Shown one piece after another: positions 1 to 10,400 of a stretch of 53,494 nt of DNA (positions are counted from its first letter, which is position 1; the number at the start of each line of letters is the position of its first letter). Location: IMG/VR virus record IMGVR_UViG_3300023174_000220, positions 1 to 53,494 of that record; one strand, written 5' to 3'. The notes under the pieces are model-generated. The model saw only the letters and a program-made list of their open reading frames with translations. It searched no databases and was not told the origin of the DNA. Both the position numbers and the translations under genes were made by a program. The stretch comes from a virus.

Positions 1-595
1 TCGCAGCAGAAGCGCTTACATCAGCATTGACGATGGTTCCGTCGGCAATCATTGTGCTCGTTACAGTGCCGGTGTCGGCAGCAGTGATTGCTGTACCAGA
101 AATCTTTGATGCGGCAATGGCGGCAGCAGCGTTTATATCAGCATTGACGATTGTTCCGTCAAGAATTTTTGCTGAAGTAACAGAACCATCCGCAATATCA
201 GCAGCAATTATTGTTCCATCAGCTATATGTGCCGCAGTAATTGCGCCATCAGCAATCTTGGCGCCAGTAACGGCGTCGTCTGCAAGTTTTATTGTTGTAA
301 CAGAGCCATCTTCGACTACGAACTGAGGGGCTGAAACCCATTGAGAGCCGTTAAAATATTGGACATCGTTATTAAAATCAATATAAGCGAACATGCCTTC
401 TTGTAGAAGCGGTTTTCCGTCTCCAGCTATTCCTCCAACTGTCTGACCAACCGGTATTCCATTACCGAATGCTGTATCTCTAGCTGCAGTCGTTGCAAAT
501 CGCATCACCGACTGATTCATTAAGTAGCCATTAACGTCTGCAGCAGTAATTACGTCTCCAGAGACAAAAAGTCTTGCTCCTAATCCACCAGCCAT
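1..595 (-). CDS. Tail fibre / tail-tip protein, N-terminal part (runs off the window edge)
   Basis: An open frame begins at ATG 595 (complement) and stays open to base 1, so only about 198 residues are present. A good ribosome-binding site (AGGAGA, about 6 bases upstream) supports this start. The N-terminus (MAGGLGARLF) leads into a region typical of virion surface proteins (YFNGSQWVSAP). From about residue 95 it becomes a run of short repeats of the type I-x-DG-[TS]-I-x-x-ADI, spaced by roughly 9-14 residues. Such repeats are common in phage fibres and collar proteins that form elongated trimeric or beta-helical shafts. It is the last gene of the tail operon, after the baseplate J and tail protein I homologues, where receptor-binding fibres usually lie. 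The C-terminal host-binding part is outside the window, so specificity cannot be judged. Confidence 0.75.
   Translation of the reverse strand, partial: MAGGLGARLFVSGDVITAADVNGYLMNQSVMRFATTAARDTAFGNGIPVGQTVGGIAGDGKPLLQEGMFAYIDFNNDVQYFNGSQWVSAPQFVVEDGSVTTIKLADDAVTGAKIADGAITAAHIADGTIIAADIADGSVTSAKILDGTIVNADINAAAAIAASKISGTAITAADTGTVTSTMIADGTIVNADVSASAA
21..160. repeat. Imperfect direct repeats in the fibre gene
   Basis: Bases 21-43 and 138-160 match at 22 of 23 positions. They encode copies of the DGTIVNAD repeat of the fibre shaft. Further, more diverged copies continue to about base 300. Such repeats can recombine and change shaft length. Confidence 0.7.
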
Positions 596-635
596 TATAG
601 TTCTCCTGTTTTTCTAAGTGTAAAGTTTATCATTT

Positions 636-1913
636 CTAACCCAGCGGGTATTCCCCAAGAACTCCAAGTGTTATGTCGTCAAGTGCTAACAAAAATTCCA
701 AAACTGTCAAGTGGGTTATCTTGTAGCCAAGTGGCCTTGCGGGTTCAACTGCAGAAAGCACAATGTCACTTGACTCTCCGACATTGGCATCTAATGTTTC
801 ATTAGATATTGTCTGGATTCTTATGGCCCATGGGTCTCCTCCAAATTTTGGAGTTAGCGAAACACTTTGTGTCGAAGATGAGCCATCAACAGTTTTGATG
901 AGAACCTGTTTTGCCGATTCAAGAATCGCCTGCCTACTGCCAGACGCTCGTCCATGGTATGAGCTGCTCAGCTGCCATTCAAGATATTCCCTAACGAGGG
1001 AGGCGTTGTCTAGGTATAAGGACTTGTCGGGAAGTTGGAAATTTTGTTTTAAAAATTCACCAGTAAATTGTGCAAGCCATGGCATGTACTCCGGCCTCAC
1101 GGACGATGGTGAAACCAGGGAGCTAGAAGCCCAGTACTCAGTTTTTACTGATGGTGAATAAAGGTCTTCGTTTTCGTATCCAAACATTCTCTGATACTCG
1201 CGTCGTGCATCACCAGCAAACGCAGTAAGAATATCAATTAATCTATAAAATGGATAAGAAGGAGATGACTGCTCAGAATCAATTGACCAATAGAAATCAG
1301 GAATATAGTGTCTGAATTGACCGACGAATGGGTTTTCATAAAAACCAAGCTCTCGTATTAGATTTGTGTTTGTGACACGTATCTGTGTTGCCTCGTGGCC
1401 AGTAATTTCTATATCTATGTTGGCGTAGTGAGTCATGGAGTCGTTCGGAACATATGCGACATTCGACCAAACTCCGTTGTATCGACCGCTTGATATCTGG
1501 GTTGTGTTCTCTTCTACTGGATAAAAAACTGATGACGATGCAGATTGAGCTATATTCGTAGAAGGGTCAACAAAGTAAGTTGCCGAAGCCGAGTCAATCC
1601 ATAGCCTTGTCGCAACCGTTACTTCGTCAAGTGTTTTTATTTTTGCATTAAAAACAATACCAACACCATTTGTATCGATAGGGAGTTCTACGTTTCTTAG
1701 TTTAAATCTAACCAACTGGGTACTGGACGGACTTGCAAGTGCGACAAATCTGGAGGTTACATTTAAGTCGGTTTGAGATACTTCTAGTGTGGCATTATCT
1801 GTTTCCCAACCAAATGGATACGTGTTATTAGTAAGGGAGAACAAATTATTGGTTTCGCCACTAGTTACTTTTAGGGCGTCATACCATGGAAGAAGATTTA
1901 CCGTTGTTGGCAT
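636..1913 (-). CDS. Tail protein I-like baseplate protein
   Basis: 425 residues, not similar to any well-known family over its full length. The part around residues 205-290 (FYWSIDSEQ, then RPEYMPWLAQFTGEF) resembles the core of P2 gpI-type tail proteins, where a PWLAxxxG motif follows a helical domain. The first ~200 residues look beta-rich and may be an added carbohydrate-binding or structural module. The start ATG overlaps the stop of the upstream baseplate J gene (TAATG), indicating translational coupling. In P2-like and Mu-like tails, gpJ and gpI are adjacent and form the baseplate wedge where fibres attach. The order here (J, I, fibre) fits that exactly. Confidence 0.7.
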   Translation of the reverse strand: MPTTVNLLPWYDALKVTSGETNNLFSLTNNTYPFGWETDNATLEVSQTDLNVTSRFVALASPSSTQLVRFKLRNVELPIDTNGVGIVFNAKIKTLDEVTVATRLWIDSASATYFVDPSTNIAQSASSSVFYPVEENTTQISSGRYNGVWSNVAYVPNDSMTHYANIDIEITGHEATQIRVTNTNLIRELGFYENPFVGQFRHYIPDFYWSIDSEQSSPSYPFYRLIDILTAFAGDARREYQRMFGYENEDLYSPSVKTEYWASSSLVSPSSVRPEYMPWLAQFTGEFLKQNFQLPDKSLYLDNASLVREYLEWQLSSSYHGRASGSRQAILESAKQVLIKTVDGSSSTQSVSLTPKFGGDPWAIRIQTISNETLDANVGESSDIVLSAVEPARPLGYKITHLTVLEFLLALDDITLGVLGEYPLG

Positions 1914-3364
1914 TAAGACTCAAATACAGTTATCGTTAAAGTTATATCCTCAGCAGAAATTATTGGCAACGTACCTTTATTTGCAAACAATAAATCTGTG
2001 CCGTATTGAGGTAGCCAACCATCCCCAACTGGGGTTATTTCGACAGATTCAACATACACAACACCTGGTATATTCGCAATCAGGGAAATTAGCTGGGTTG
2101 TCCTGACCCTATCTAGGGTGAAAGGAAAAACTCCAGGACTCAGGTAGTCGACAATTGCGTCATTGATTGATGAGGTAACAGTTGAAGTCTCATAAGACTC
2201 ACTAATAACCACATCTGCAGCAATCGTCAAATTAACCAAGGTTGGGTCAAGTACGTTTACCGTCAATCCAGCAACTGAGGAGTTCTCAACCTCCAACTTA
2301 ATCGCTGCTTTTTCCGTCTGGGTTAAAAAGGTATTTAAGCCATAAGCAAAAACTGACACATATCCAGGTTCGTCTTCTCCCGCATAAGCAGAGCCAGTAA
2401 CAACAGTGCTTGCACTATTTGAGCCAACAGAAGTGAATACTATTGTTGACGCACTGGTTGCAAGAACTTCAAAATCACCAGAAAAAGGACCACAGTTGGA
2501 AAGTCTAACTGAATCTCCTGCTATGAATAAGTGGGGTGCCTGTGTTCGCACTGTCCCTATGTTCGTGGTTCCATCCCTGAAAGTTCCTATTACCCCTGAT
2601 GTTCTACTTACCGTTATATCTCCAGAGGTAGTGTTTCCATTCGTTAGGTCGTATGAGCGAACTCTTCCAACAACACCAGGGAATGATGAAAGAACAAACG
2701 AATCAAGTTGACTTGACTTGTTTATTGTTGAGGATAGTGAGCGCAGATAAGTTGCTGAACGGGATAGATAATCCGAATCCGTATCTGCGTTAACACCGTT
2801 AACAAAATTGCTTGGGCTTGCCACAATTGCCGAGAATATGTTTGTTCCCGCTGATATTACATTCAATTCTGCATTGGCTGATATTGGGGGTATTATTCCG
2901 AGTGTTAGACACGAACAGGTTATGGTCGCAGATGGATAGTCTGGGTCTACTTCCGGGTCGACTTCTGATATCTCCACTGACTCAAGAGTCTGAAAGGCAA
3001 ACTCTTGAAGTTCATCTTCAAAGAATGTTTCGTACGTGACAACTGTTCCAGCCGCTACGGTTCCACCGCTATAAGTATTTAAGGTGAACACCACGTCAAC
3101 CTGAGAAGCCACACCCTCTTGCCTGTTGAATCCAAGTATCGCCATAACCCCGGCCATCAGTCTGTCTGGCAGTCTATTTATCGCCGAAATGTTCAATCCA
3201 CTTACATATGCCATCGCCTGGAATATTGCGTCTTCGGGTGTGCCGGTACGTAGCTCAAATTGCGGAAGAGACAATCTTGCTAGTTCGAGTGAGTCTCGAT
3301 ATATGTCTCCTGGCTCCAGGTCAAAGACCCTTAAGTCTATATAGTTTGAAAAATCTGCAGGCAT
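1913..3364 (-). CDS. Baseplate J-like wedge protein
   Basis: 483 residues. The N-terminal part (residues ~25-130) carries LPQFELRTGTPEDAIF and a helical stretch followed by VASQVDVVFTL and a GGTVAAGTVV turn. This is the usual pattern of the Mu gp47 / P2 gpJ / T4 gp6 family. The C-terminal part has the common IANIPGVVYVESVEI segment. These proteins dimerise to form the ring of wedges around the tail hub and trigger sheath contraction. It sits between a gp25-like gene and a tail protein I gene, the standard order in contractile tails. A beta-rich insertion around residues 230-330 (TSGDITVSRTSGVIG and following) is larger than in P2 gpJ. Start ATG at 3364; neighbouring genes are only a few bases away. 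Confidence 0.88.
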   Translation of the reverse strand: MPADFSNYIDLRVFDLEPGDIYRDSLELARLSLPQFELRTGTPEDAIFQAMAYVSGLNISAINRLPDRLMAGVMAILGFNRQEGVASQVDVVFTLNTYSGGTVAAGTVVTYETFFEDELQEFAFQTLESVEISEVDPEVDPDYPSATITCSCLTLGIIPPISANAELNVISAGTNIFSAIVASPSNFVNGVNADTDSDYLSRSATYLRSLSSTINKSSQLDSFVLSSFPGVVGRVRSYDLTNGNTTSGDITVSRTSGVIGTFRDGTTNIGTVRTQAPHLFIAGDSVRLSNCGPFSGDFEVLATSASTIVFTSVGSNSASTVVTGSAYAGEDEPGYVSVFAYGLNTFLTQTEKAAIKLEVENSSVAGLTVNVLDPTLVNLTIAADVVISESYETSTVTSSINDAIVDYLSPGVFPFTLDRVRTTQLISLIANIPGVVYVESVEITPVGDGWLPQYGTDLLFANKGTLPIISAEDITLTITVFES

Positions 3365-3373
3365 TTAGTGCTC

Positions 3374-3670
3374 CTATACCAATACATCGAACGCAAATGT
3401 AACTTTTGCATTTGAGTCAGAATCTTCTGTTGTCAATACGGAGGTTATTTTTACTTCCGGTACATATCTTGCGGCATTGAGAACAAAAAGACCTTTATCT
3501 ATTCCTCTAAATGCTGGGTCATTAACGCCAAATCGTGGAGTAAATGGGTGGGTCATTGGTTCCGTTAGCATGCATATTGAAAGTAGCTGTGTATAGTATT
3601 CGTCACTTCCGTCTCGATGTTTCTTGAGACCAGTACTGTCGAATCTGACTGGGAATGCGAGCATGTCCAT
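3374..3670 (-). CDS. gpW/gp25-like baseplate wedge protein
   Basis: 98 residues. The sequence has the features of the GPW/gp25 family: a small alpha/beta protein with an internal SICMLTEPMTHPFTPRFG segment, where the family typically has a region ending in MRPxFG. A C-terminal beta hairpin follows (VPEVKITSVLTTED). gp25 joins the sheath baseplate end to the wedge. The length matches the family. Its start shares one base with the stop of the upstream OB-fold-like gene and it lies immediately before baseplate J, as in most contractile tails. Confidence 0.8.
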   Translation of the reverse strand: MDMLAFPVRFDSTGLKKHRDGSDEYYTQLLSICMLTEPMTHPFTPRFGVNDPAFRGIDKGLFVLNAARYVPEVKITSVLTTEDSDSNAKVTFAFDVLV

Positions 3671-4050
3671 TATGCGTTCTCCAGTGCTGTAACTCGCCCA
3701 TTGAGAACTATGATTTGACTCTGAAGGCTGGTTATTGTGTTGACAAGAGTCTGAACAAGAGTCTTAGATGCAAACACGTCTGGTTTATTTTTCGAGCTTC
3801 CAAAAACCACGAGTTCAGTGAAAAATTCGTCAGTAAACGTACACTGAACCGAATCACCGGTAGAAAGCTTGTTAAGCGTTGTTGTGCCAAGTGGGGTTAT
3901 CGGCCCATAGCTTGCACCCAATTCGCCGACATTTACAAAAACCCTACCTGCAGCGTCAACTGATGTCACTGATGCTTTATAGAAACGGCCAGGAGCCAAT
4001 CGATGCGTCGATGCTTTTTGCGAATTCACTATGTCTGGTTTTTTTGCCAT
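3670..4050 (-). CDS. Small baseplate/spike-associated protein with likely OB fold
   Basis: 126 residues. After a basic N-terminus (MAKKPDIVNS), residues ~22-95 form a run of predicted beta strands (RFYKASVTSVDAAGRVFV, then GYxP-like turns and VQCTFTDEFFTELVVFG). This resembles the OB domain of gpV/gp45/VgrG-type spike proteins. The last ~30 residues (LVQTLVNTITSLQSQIIVLN) look like a short coiled coil, suggesting a trimer. It lies between the hub protein and the gp25-like protein, where spike or hub-cap proteins are found. Function is inferred from context and strand pattern; family membership is not certain. Confidence 0.55.
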   Translation of the reverse strand: MAKKPDIVNSQKASTHRLAPGRFYKASVTSVDAAGRVFVNVGELGASYGPITPLGTTTLNKLSTGDSVQCTFTDEFFTELVVFGSSKNKPDVFASKTLVQTLVNTITSLQSQIIVLNGRVTALENA

Positions 4051-4083
4051 TTTTTGCTCCTTTTCGTATTCTATTTTACTTTA

Positions 4084-5814
4084 CTATTGCCACAAAGAAT
4101 CTGTCCCACCAGGGGTATTTGGGACTAGGCTCAAATCCCCATTAACAGATGGGAATCTTTTGTAGCAGATTTGCTCCTGCTGCATCGAAATCAATTTTCC
4201 ATAATCTCTTGCATTTAGTATTGCCTTCGCCTCTGTGTCGCCACGGACGACACCGAGGTGTCTCCCGGTCCCTAGATATCCACCGGCCGCATTGAATGCG
4301 CTTACAATTTCAGCTTCAGTTTTCATCACCGCTACTCCATTTTGTGTGAAAATAGAAGGAAGCAATATTGCTCTCCATTCGCTTCCAAACTGCTCGGTAA
4401 TAGTTATCGAGAAAGTTGTATGTAGGCCATCAGAAGACGGGAGGGCGGGTCTGTTATATAGGTCCAGATTTCCTACGTAAATAACCGTATCTTTATCATT
4501 AGTGCTATTTGAGTTTGGTTTTCCGCCAGTTATTTCGTTCTTAATCATCGCGTGAACTGATGTTAAATTTGCATAAATCATCGATGGATACGCATATCTA
4601 GAAGAGTCCGTTGGAAGTGGGAGTATGCGAGCGTCAATTTGATTCTTGGTTATTGCTCTCCCTGATGCAGTTTTTGCTTCCTGTATTGTGGTCTGTATCT
4701 GTGGTAATCCATTGGCAACATACGTCTGTGTATAGAGCTGTCCTACTGGTAGAAGTTTTAAATTCTTTTTTTGTTGTTCGGTTCTTTCTGGTGTTCTAAA
4801 AGAAATAGAGACAGCATCAGGTGTCATTTCATTAAAAGAAACATCCGTAATCAAATAAAATCCAGACATATTTGGAATTGTTCCAACATAGGCCGTCATC
4901 CCTGGCCTCAATTGTGTTCCATTTACTCTTTCCACCATGCATGAACCGTCGGCAGCATAGGGGTCGTTGTCTGACTTTGTTATATTTGGATGCTCCGTAA
5001 GTAGAAACCTACCCGGTGTGCCTACGTAGTCCGATGAATAATTCGGAAACTGAAGAGGAATCCATCTTTGCTCTTTGAATCCTTTTTGTTTTTTCTTACC
5101 TGGATTTGCTGGGTCTGGAACAAGTTTTGGAACATTCCTTTTATCTACTCCCCATTTATGAAGAAGCCATTGCTCGGATGCGAATATAAGATAGCCATCA
5201 ATTTCGTAACAAACAAATTTTGATGCTTCCGCTATTCTTTGAATTACGTCCCATACCGACTCAGCTTGGCGACTTCCTTTTGTTGATGTGGCCGCTCCTC
5301 CGGAGCCTGTTGTTTGTCCGGCAAATTTTAGTCCGTACTTCTTTGCTGCATTTCTTACATACTGGGCTCCACTGCCCTTAATTGTTCCAGGTTTCTTGTC
5401 TCGTTTCATTTGCTGTACAGCTTTTGTGTAGCACTTGATTGAGTAAGAACAACTTCCTCCAGGACCCTGAGAAACGGTGACATTTGCAATCTCGAATAGT
5501 TGAGATACTGGGACTATCTTTGAACTGGCTGGAGCCACTTGCCCAATGGCTTGAGTTTGATATATGACATCTCTACCAAGCGTGAAGTAGTTATTTTTAG
5601 ACATTGCTAAACCTGGGTCCAGTACATCAAATGATAGTTCTGAAGCTAGGTCCATCGTGTAGCTGACACTCACTTGTGTGACCATAGATGATAAATCAGT
5701 AAACGCTCCACCGCCAAAATTTGGTAGGTCTGCGACCAGTATTTTTCTTTGATGCGGCCCAGTAAAGTTTCGCGAAAACGCCCAACTCGTATATGTTGAA
5801 AGTTGTTGAGTCAT
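4084..5814 (-). CDS. Baseplate hub protein (gpD / XkdQ-like)
   Basis: 576 residues. The N-terminus (VSVSYTMDLASELSFDVLDPG) is typical of the first beta domain of hub proteins of the gp27/gpD/XkdQ type. A middle segment (VWDVIQRIAEASKFVCYEIDGYLIFAS) matches the common 'domain 2' pattern in which a helix precedes a beta hairpin. The C-terminus (AGGYLGTGRHLGVVRG) may carry a further small domain. Hub proteins close the tail tube and carry the spike. Context supports this: the tube-initiator-like gene is directly upstream (two bases away) and the spike-like gene directly downstream. No lytic enzyme motif was seen. Confidence 0.7.
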   Translation of the reverse strand: MTQQLSTYTSWAFSRNFTGPHQRKILVADLPNFGGGAFTDLSSMVTQVSVSYTMDLASELSFDVLDPGLAMSKNNYFTLGRDVIYQTQAIGQVAPASSKIVPVSQLFEIANVTVSQGPGGSCSYSIKCYTKAVQQMKRDKKPGTIKGSGAQYVRNAAKKYGLKFAGQTTGSGGAATSTKGSRQAESVWDVIQRIAEASKFVCYEIDGYLIFASEQWLLHKWGVDKRNVPKLVPDPANPGKKKQKGFKEQRWIPLQFPNYSSDYVGTPGRFLLTEHPNITKSDNDPYAADGSCMVERVNGTQLRPGMTAYVGTIPNMSGFYLITDVSFNEMTPDAVSISFRTPERTEQQKKNLKLLPVGQLYTQTYVANGLPQIQTTIQEAKTASGRAITKNQIDARILPLPTDSSRYAYPSMIYANLTSVHAMIKNEITGGKPNSNSTNDKDTVIYVGNLDLYNRPALPSSDGLHTTFSITITEQFGSEWRAILLPSIFTQNGVAVMKTEAEIVSAFNAAGGYLGTGRHLGVVRGDTEAKAILNARDYGKLISMQQEQICYKRFPSVNGDLSLVPNTPGGTDSLWQ

Positions 5815-5816
5815 AC

Positions 5817-7451
5817 TTATATCCCAGTTTGTTCATTAGGGCAGGTAATTGCGTCTCTATTTTTTGTAACTGCAGGATTTGACCAGAGCAGTGGAACGCA
5901 AGTTCCACCTGGTGTGCTCGGCGGTGTTGTTGGTGTCTTTATGTCGGTCAGCCTTGGGAGAACAATTAAATTTGGTCCCTCAAGTGGCAATTCTTGAATT
6001 GTCAAATTACATGTAGCTCTCGCTATCTCTCCACGTGGAGAAGATGGGCTATTTGCGTCAGGTGGCTGTTGAACTCTTTGTACTGAGTTTATTGTCAAAT
6101 CAACAATTGCAAATTCAATTCCACTTCCGCCAGTCCAGGATGGATATATGAGCTGTTCGGTAAACATTTTGTCCATACCAAGAAAAATTACAGACTCTGG
6201 TCGAGCAGCCATTTGTCTTAGCATTTTGAGCTCATCATCGCATGATGTCATTAGGTTGGTGTTGTCTCCAACAACAAACTCAAATGATATTTTCATTAGT
6301 TTAAAATTTCTAAAATCAACGAACGGAGTGTTATTTACTCTGTCTACTTCTGTCCAGTTAGCGCCAAGGTCCGTGTATGAAACATTATTTGGATAGTACC
6401 TAAATTGAAATCTATCAGGAGTTAGTGAGTAGTTTCCGTCTGTTGCTCTGTAGTACTGAACCATCTCCGCTTTAGTGTTATCACCAAGCGCAAGTATTCT
6501 GGAATTTATTGACTTCTTTATTGTCGCAACTACGGCACGATTTTTTGTCCCGTTATCTTGCTGGGCGTATTCTGCTTGTGCTGTTGCTGATTTTGAATTG
6601 GTTTTGCTGGTTGTGGTTGTTTTACTGCTGGTGTTTGAGCTTCCACCCTTTGCTGCATTTGAGCTTCCACCCTTTGCTGCAGCTGCCGCTACTTCTGCTT
6701 TTTCTGCAGCAGCATCCTCAGCTGCTACCAACTCAAGCGCCTCACGCTTCGACAGTCCCTTTAGCTCTAGTTGTTCAATTCTTCTCTTAGTAAAATTTTC
6801 TAAATTCAACTCTTGCGCTTCACCTGTAAATTTTGAGTACCTATCAAATGAGTACAATTCACCATATTGCGCAGCAGCAATAACCTTGGATACTGGGTAA
6901 AACCTTTTTTGCACTGGTTGATACCAGTATGGGGTGTAGTTTGCCTGGAGTGTGTCGCTCTGTTTTCTCCATTTGTACAAAACGTTTGTCTTGTATGGAT
7001 TTTTATTATCTGGCAATCCAGTATCGGACCAGTTGAATACGTCCGAGGTAATCGTGTATATTTCGTTTGCGTAGACAAAAGAAGAGATACCAACAGAATC
7101 AAGTTGATATCTTCCTCCTGTTTGAGGTTGATTTGTATAGCTTGGTAGAACTAGCTCGGGTATGGTTTTTGGATTTTTTTCTTGAAATGTCAATTCATCG
7201 CCATCCGTATAGACGACATAACTGTTATCAGAAACACTTACGGCAGTACTTGAGTATGGATACCAATATTTAATGTTTGCGTATGGTGTGTAAAGTTCCC
7301 AGTGCGTTCCAGGTGGGCTACCCGGGCTTCCGGTCTGACTTTTGCATACAAACTTTTGTTTTATTGGATAGTTCTTTTTTATACTTTCAGGAGAACTCAA
7401 CGTGTATCCAACAATGCCCCACTTTATGTCGCCCAATTTGCTGCCGGCCAT
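5817..7451 (-). CDS. Tail tube initiator-like protein (XkdP/gp53-type region at the C-terminus)
   Basis: 544 residues in three parts. Residues ~1-220 are rich in Tyr, Trp and Pro and are unrecognised. Residues ~220-310 are low-complexity (Lys, Ala, Ser, Thr; AAAAKGGSSNAAKGGSSN), probably a flexible linker. Residues ~345-540 (FQFRYYPNNVSYTDLGANW, later ISFEFVVGDN and SVIFLGMDK) follow the pattern of the domain that joins the tail tube to the hub in contractile and siphovirus tails. In relatives a LysM domain often follows; none is evident here. It lies between the tape measure and the hub, as expected. The start ATG shares one base with the tape measure stop. Confidence 0.6.
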   Translation of the reverse strand: MAGSKLGDIKWGIVGYTLSSPESIKKNYPIKQKFVCKSQTGSPGSPPGTHWELYTPYANIKYWYPYSSTAVSVSDNSYVVYTDGDELTFQEKNPKTIPELVLPSYTNQPQTGGRYQLDSVGISSFVYANEIYTITSDVFNWSDTGLPDNKNPYKTNVLYKWRKQSDTLQANYTPYWYQPVQKRFYPVSKVIAAAQYGELYSFDRYSKFTGEAQELNLENFTKRRIEQLELKGLSKREALELVAAEDAAAEKAEVAAAAAKGGSSNAAKGGSSNTSSKTTTTSKTNSKSATAQAEYAQQDNGTKNRAVVATIKKSINSRILALGDNTKAEMVQYYRATDGNYSLTPDRFQFRYYPNNVSYTDLGANWTEVDRVNNTPFVDFRNFKLMKISFEFVVGDNTNLMTSCDDELKMLRQMAARPESVIFLGMDKMFTEQLIYPSWTGGSGIEFAIVDLTINSVQRVQQPPDANSPSSPRGEIARATCNLTIQELPLEGPNLIVLPRLTDIKTPTTPPSTPGGTCVPLLWSNPAVTKNRDAITCPNEQTGI

Positions 7452-10400
7452 TACGAACGCTCCTGCATCTTTCTCTGCTCATCTTTGAGTTTCATCATCA
7501 CCATGTTTGCCACCTGCTCTGGTGAGCCGTTTCCTCCATTTACACTTATGGATACTGTCATGGTGTTTGAGTTTGAGGAACCACCAGTACCACCTGAGGA
7601 CACCCTTGACATTGATGGAACCGCCGTATCTCCGTACCCAGAACCAGGAACAACATGTAAGTGCCTGTCTGCGAGTGTCCCGTGGAATTCAGCAAAGCCA
7701 CCATTGGCATGGACAAGTCTCTGGTACTGACCAAGGTTTTGCCCTATCAGGTCATATGCCTTACCAGTTACGTGGTCGGAATTTATTGAGCCAAGAGAAT
7801 GATTTCTCCATGATGATGTGACGGTTCTCTTTCCTGTTAGCTGTGAATTCATGTCCCTATGGCGGGCCATTGTTTGAGATAGACGACTTGATGTTGTGTC
7901 TCCACGTGGAGTTGACGTGTCGTTCCCCTTGTACCATTCCGGTTTCTGGTCCCACCATTCTGGTTTGTCGCTTTTTCCTGTAAAGAATCCTTTTGTTGCA
8001 TCAGTGAACTGTTTGACTCCAGCTTTAAATTCATCGCTGGCATCACTCATTCTGTTTGCTACTTCATCGAGGTCCTTTGCACCACCATCACCAGTTAAAT
8101 CTTCAACAGCTGTTGTAGTCAATCCACCAAGTCCAGCTTTATTTAGAGCAAAATTCAAAGCATTGCCCTTGTCTTGATTTCCTGTTGCCGAGAAGTCAAG
8201 TTCTCCGGCTTGCATTTTTCGCAATAAATCAGCAAACTTTGGTGCGTCTTCCTTCGACATTGTGGTAAGTCGTTCTTTTATTTGTCCAGCATCTCCGGCA
8301 AAACCAGCTTCGGTCAACAGGCCAGAAACTTGAGTTGTTGCTGTTCCAAGCACTTCTTTGCTCATCGTTGCCATTTGTTTTTTGAGTATTTCATTGTTTA
8401 GAACGTCTTTACCCATTCCCTCAAATGTTGCACCCTTTGCGAACGCTCCACCCTCTTCACCTTGGCCAAATAGACCCAGTGTTGATAGGTACGCCTCAAT
8501 CGGGTCATTTCCAGCAGCCCCTAGTGCTTGGGTAAAGTAACTTTCAAAATAATCATTAGTCGCTTGTGTTTTCTCTTCAGTACCAAGTCCACCAGAAAGC
8601 ATTGTGTCTCTAAAACCCTGAGATGACTGGTTAATTACTTTCTGTGCTTCCTGCTGTGTGCGTGCTTTTGTAAACAAGTTTGAACCAGCAAGGAATATGT
8701 CTGTAAAAGCTTGCTTCATTTGTTCTGCTGATTTGCCTGCAGCCAGCCCCATACCCTTAAGTGCATCAGTGAATTTAATTGTTGTGTCGTAAAGATTGAA
8801 TCCCAATTCGTGGGCCATCTTTTCAAGCTCCGGAATTGACTTTCCTGACATTTTTACAAACTGGTCAAGACGGTTTGTTATAACTCTGTCCTGCATTTGA
8901 TAAGCACTTGTCTCACCTAGCGATACAGTTCCAGCATTATTTAATGCAGCCTGTACGGCTCCGTCATTCTTAAACATGTCCTTACGTTCTTTTTCAGTTG
9001 TAACAACACCCATTTTTTCTTGATTATTTAGTACCTGCTCCAAAAGCGCTTTATTGGATGCAATATCTGCGGCTGTTCCACTAGTTTTTACCTTGCCAGT
9101 AACCATTGCTTTTATGTTCGCTGCTTTTGATAAATAACCTGCGCCAATACCTTCGAATGAACCTCTGTCTTTCATCGTCGATGTGTCGTAACCGGATTCT
9201 TGCAATGCCTTGAGGTTTTCTTGACTTCTAAAGAATTTTCCTGCACCCTGTTTTACGACAGAAGAGAAAACTTCGGCCATGTTATTCTTCATGGCTTCTT
9301 TTGCTTTCTTGGCTTCTTCTTTGCCTTTGTTAATCATTCCTTTGAACGCACCAGCAAGTCCGCCGATTACTGCTCCAGCAAGAGCTCCGTATGGTCCGAG
9401 GTATGAGCCAAGCGCAGCTCCTCCAGCCGCTCCGGCCATTGCTCCAGCACCAGCGCTCTTTGCATTCCATGCACCGCCAAGACCCGCTACAGCAAGACCT
9501 GCTCTTGCATCAAACTGAGAAACCATGCCACCAAGGGCCATCGCTCCTTGCATTTCTTCTGGTGCGTATTGGCTGGCTAACCCAAGACCCATGCCCACAC
9601 CCATCTTGCCGCCCATGCTCTTTCCGAATTTATTTGATGCAGCGCCAAATTTTGTTTCGTTACGATTGATTCTGTTTAAGTCTCTAGCAAGATTTATTCT
9701 CTCAATCTTTCTAGCCATGAATCCAGTTCTTCCAGTTCCACCGTCAGCAATCGACATTTGCGAGTTTTTGTATCTAGCAATAGCACTTTGACGCATAGAA
9801 GCAACATCTACTATTCCACCGGTTGTGTCTTGCATCACATTTCTTGTTGCCATTTCTGCAACCATTTTGGTTTTACCAGTTTTTGGGTCTATTTGTGCTA
9901 CTTTGTTTCCCGTCTTATACTGTTCTGTTTTAATTGTTCCATCTGGGTTGTACATAACAGTCTTTGACTGCATGTTCGGGTCATATCTACCCTGTTGTGC
10001 ATAAGCCATTGCACCAGCACCAACGCCATACGCTTTAAGTCCAGCTGCAGTAACTCTGTCTGTTGCCGCCTGTCTAAAGTCCCTAAATGCGCTACCTCGT
10101 ACATCTCTCAGCGGCATTGCTGCTGCTGCATCGGCGGCCCTAATTGCATCTGGTGTAGCACTTAGACGACTCTTGTAATCAGGAAATGCAGTTCTTGCTT
10201 GTTCGGCTCTTACAGCCCTATTGTATGCGCGGTCTTCGGCGTTCTTTTCTCTCTGTGCGTGTCTTTCGCTGTACCATGACCCAGCGGCTTGGTCCATGGT
10301 GAGGGCTTTACCCATACCCATCGCTCCACCTAGCGTGTATTTTGAGAATGGGTCGAGAGAAACTGCCCCACCACCCCTGAATGCACTAAGTGCTCTTTGG

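Noticed and set aside
6475-6900. Plus-strand hydrophobic frame opposite the tube initiator gene
   Set aside because: It is the complement of a low-complexity Ala/Lys/Ser linker, with no ribosome-binding site and no neighbours on that strand.
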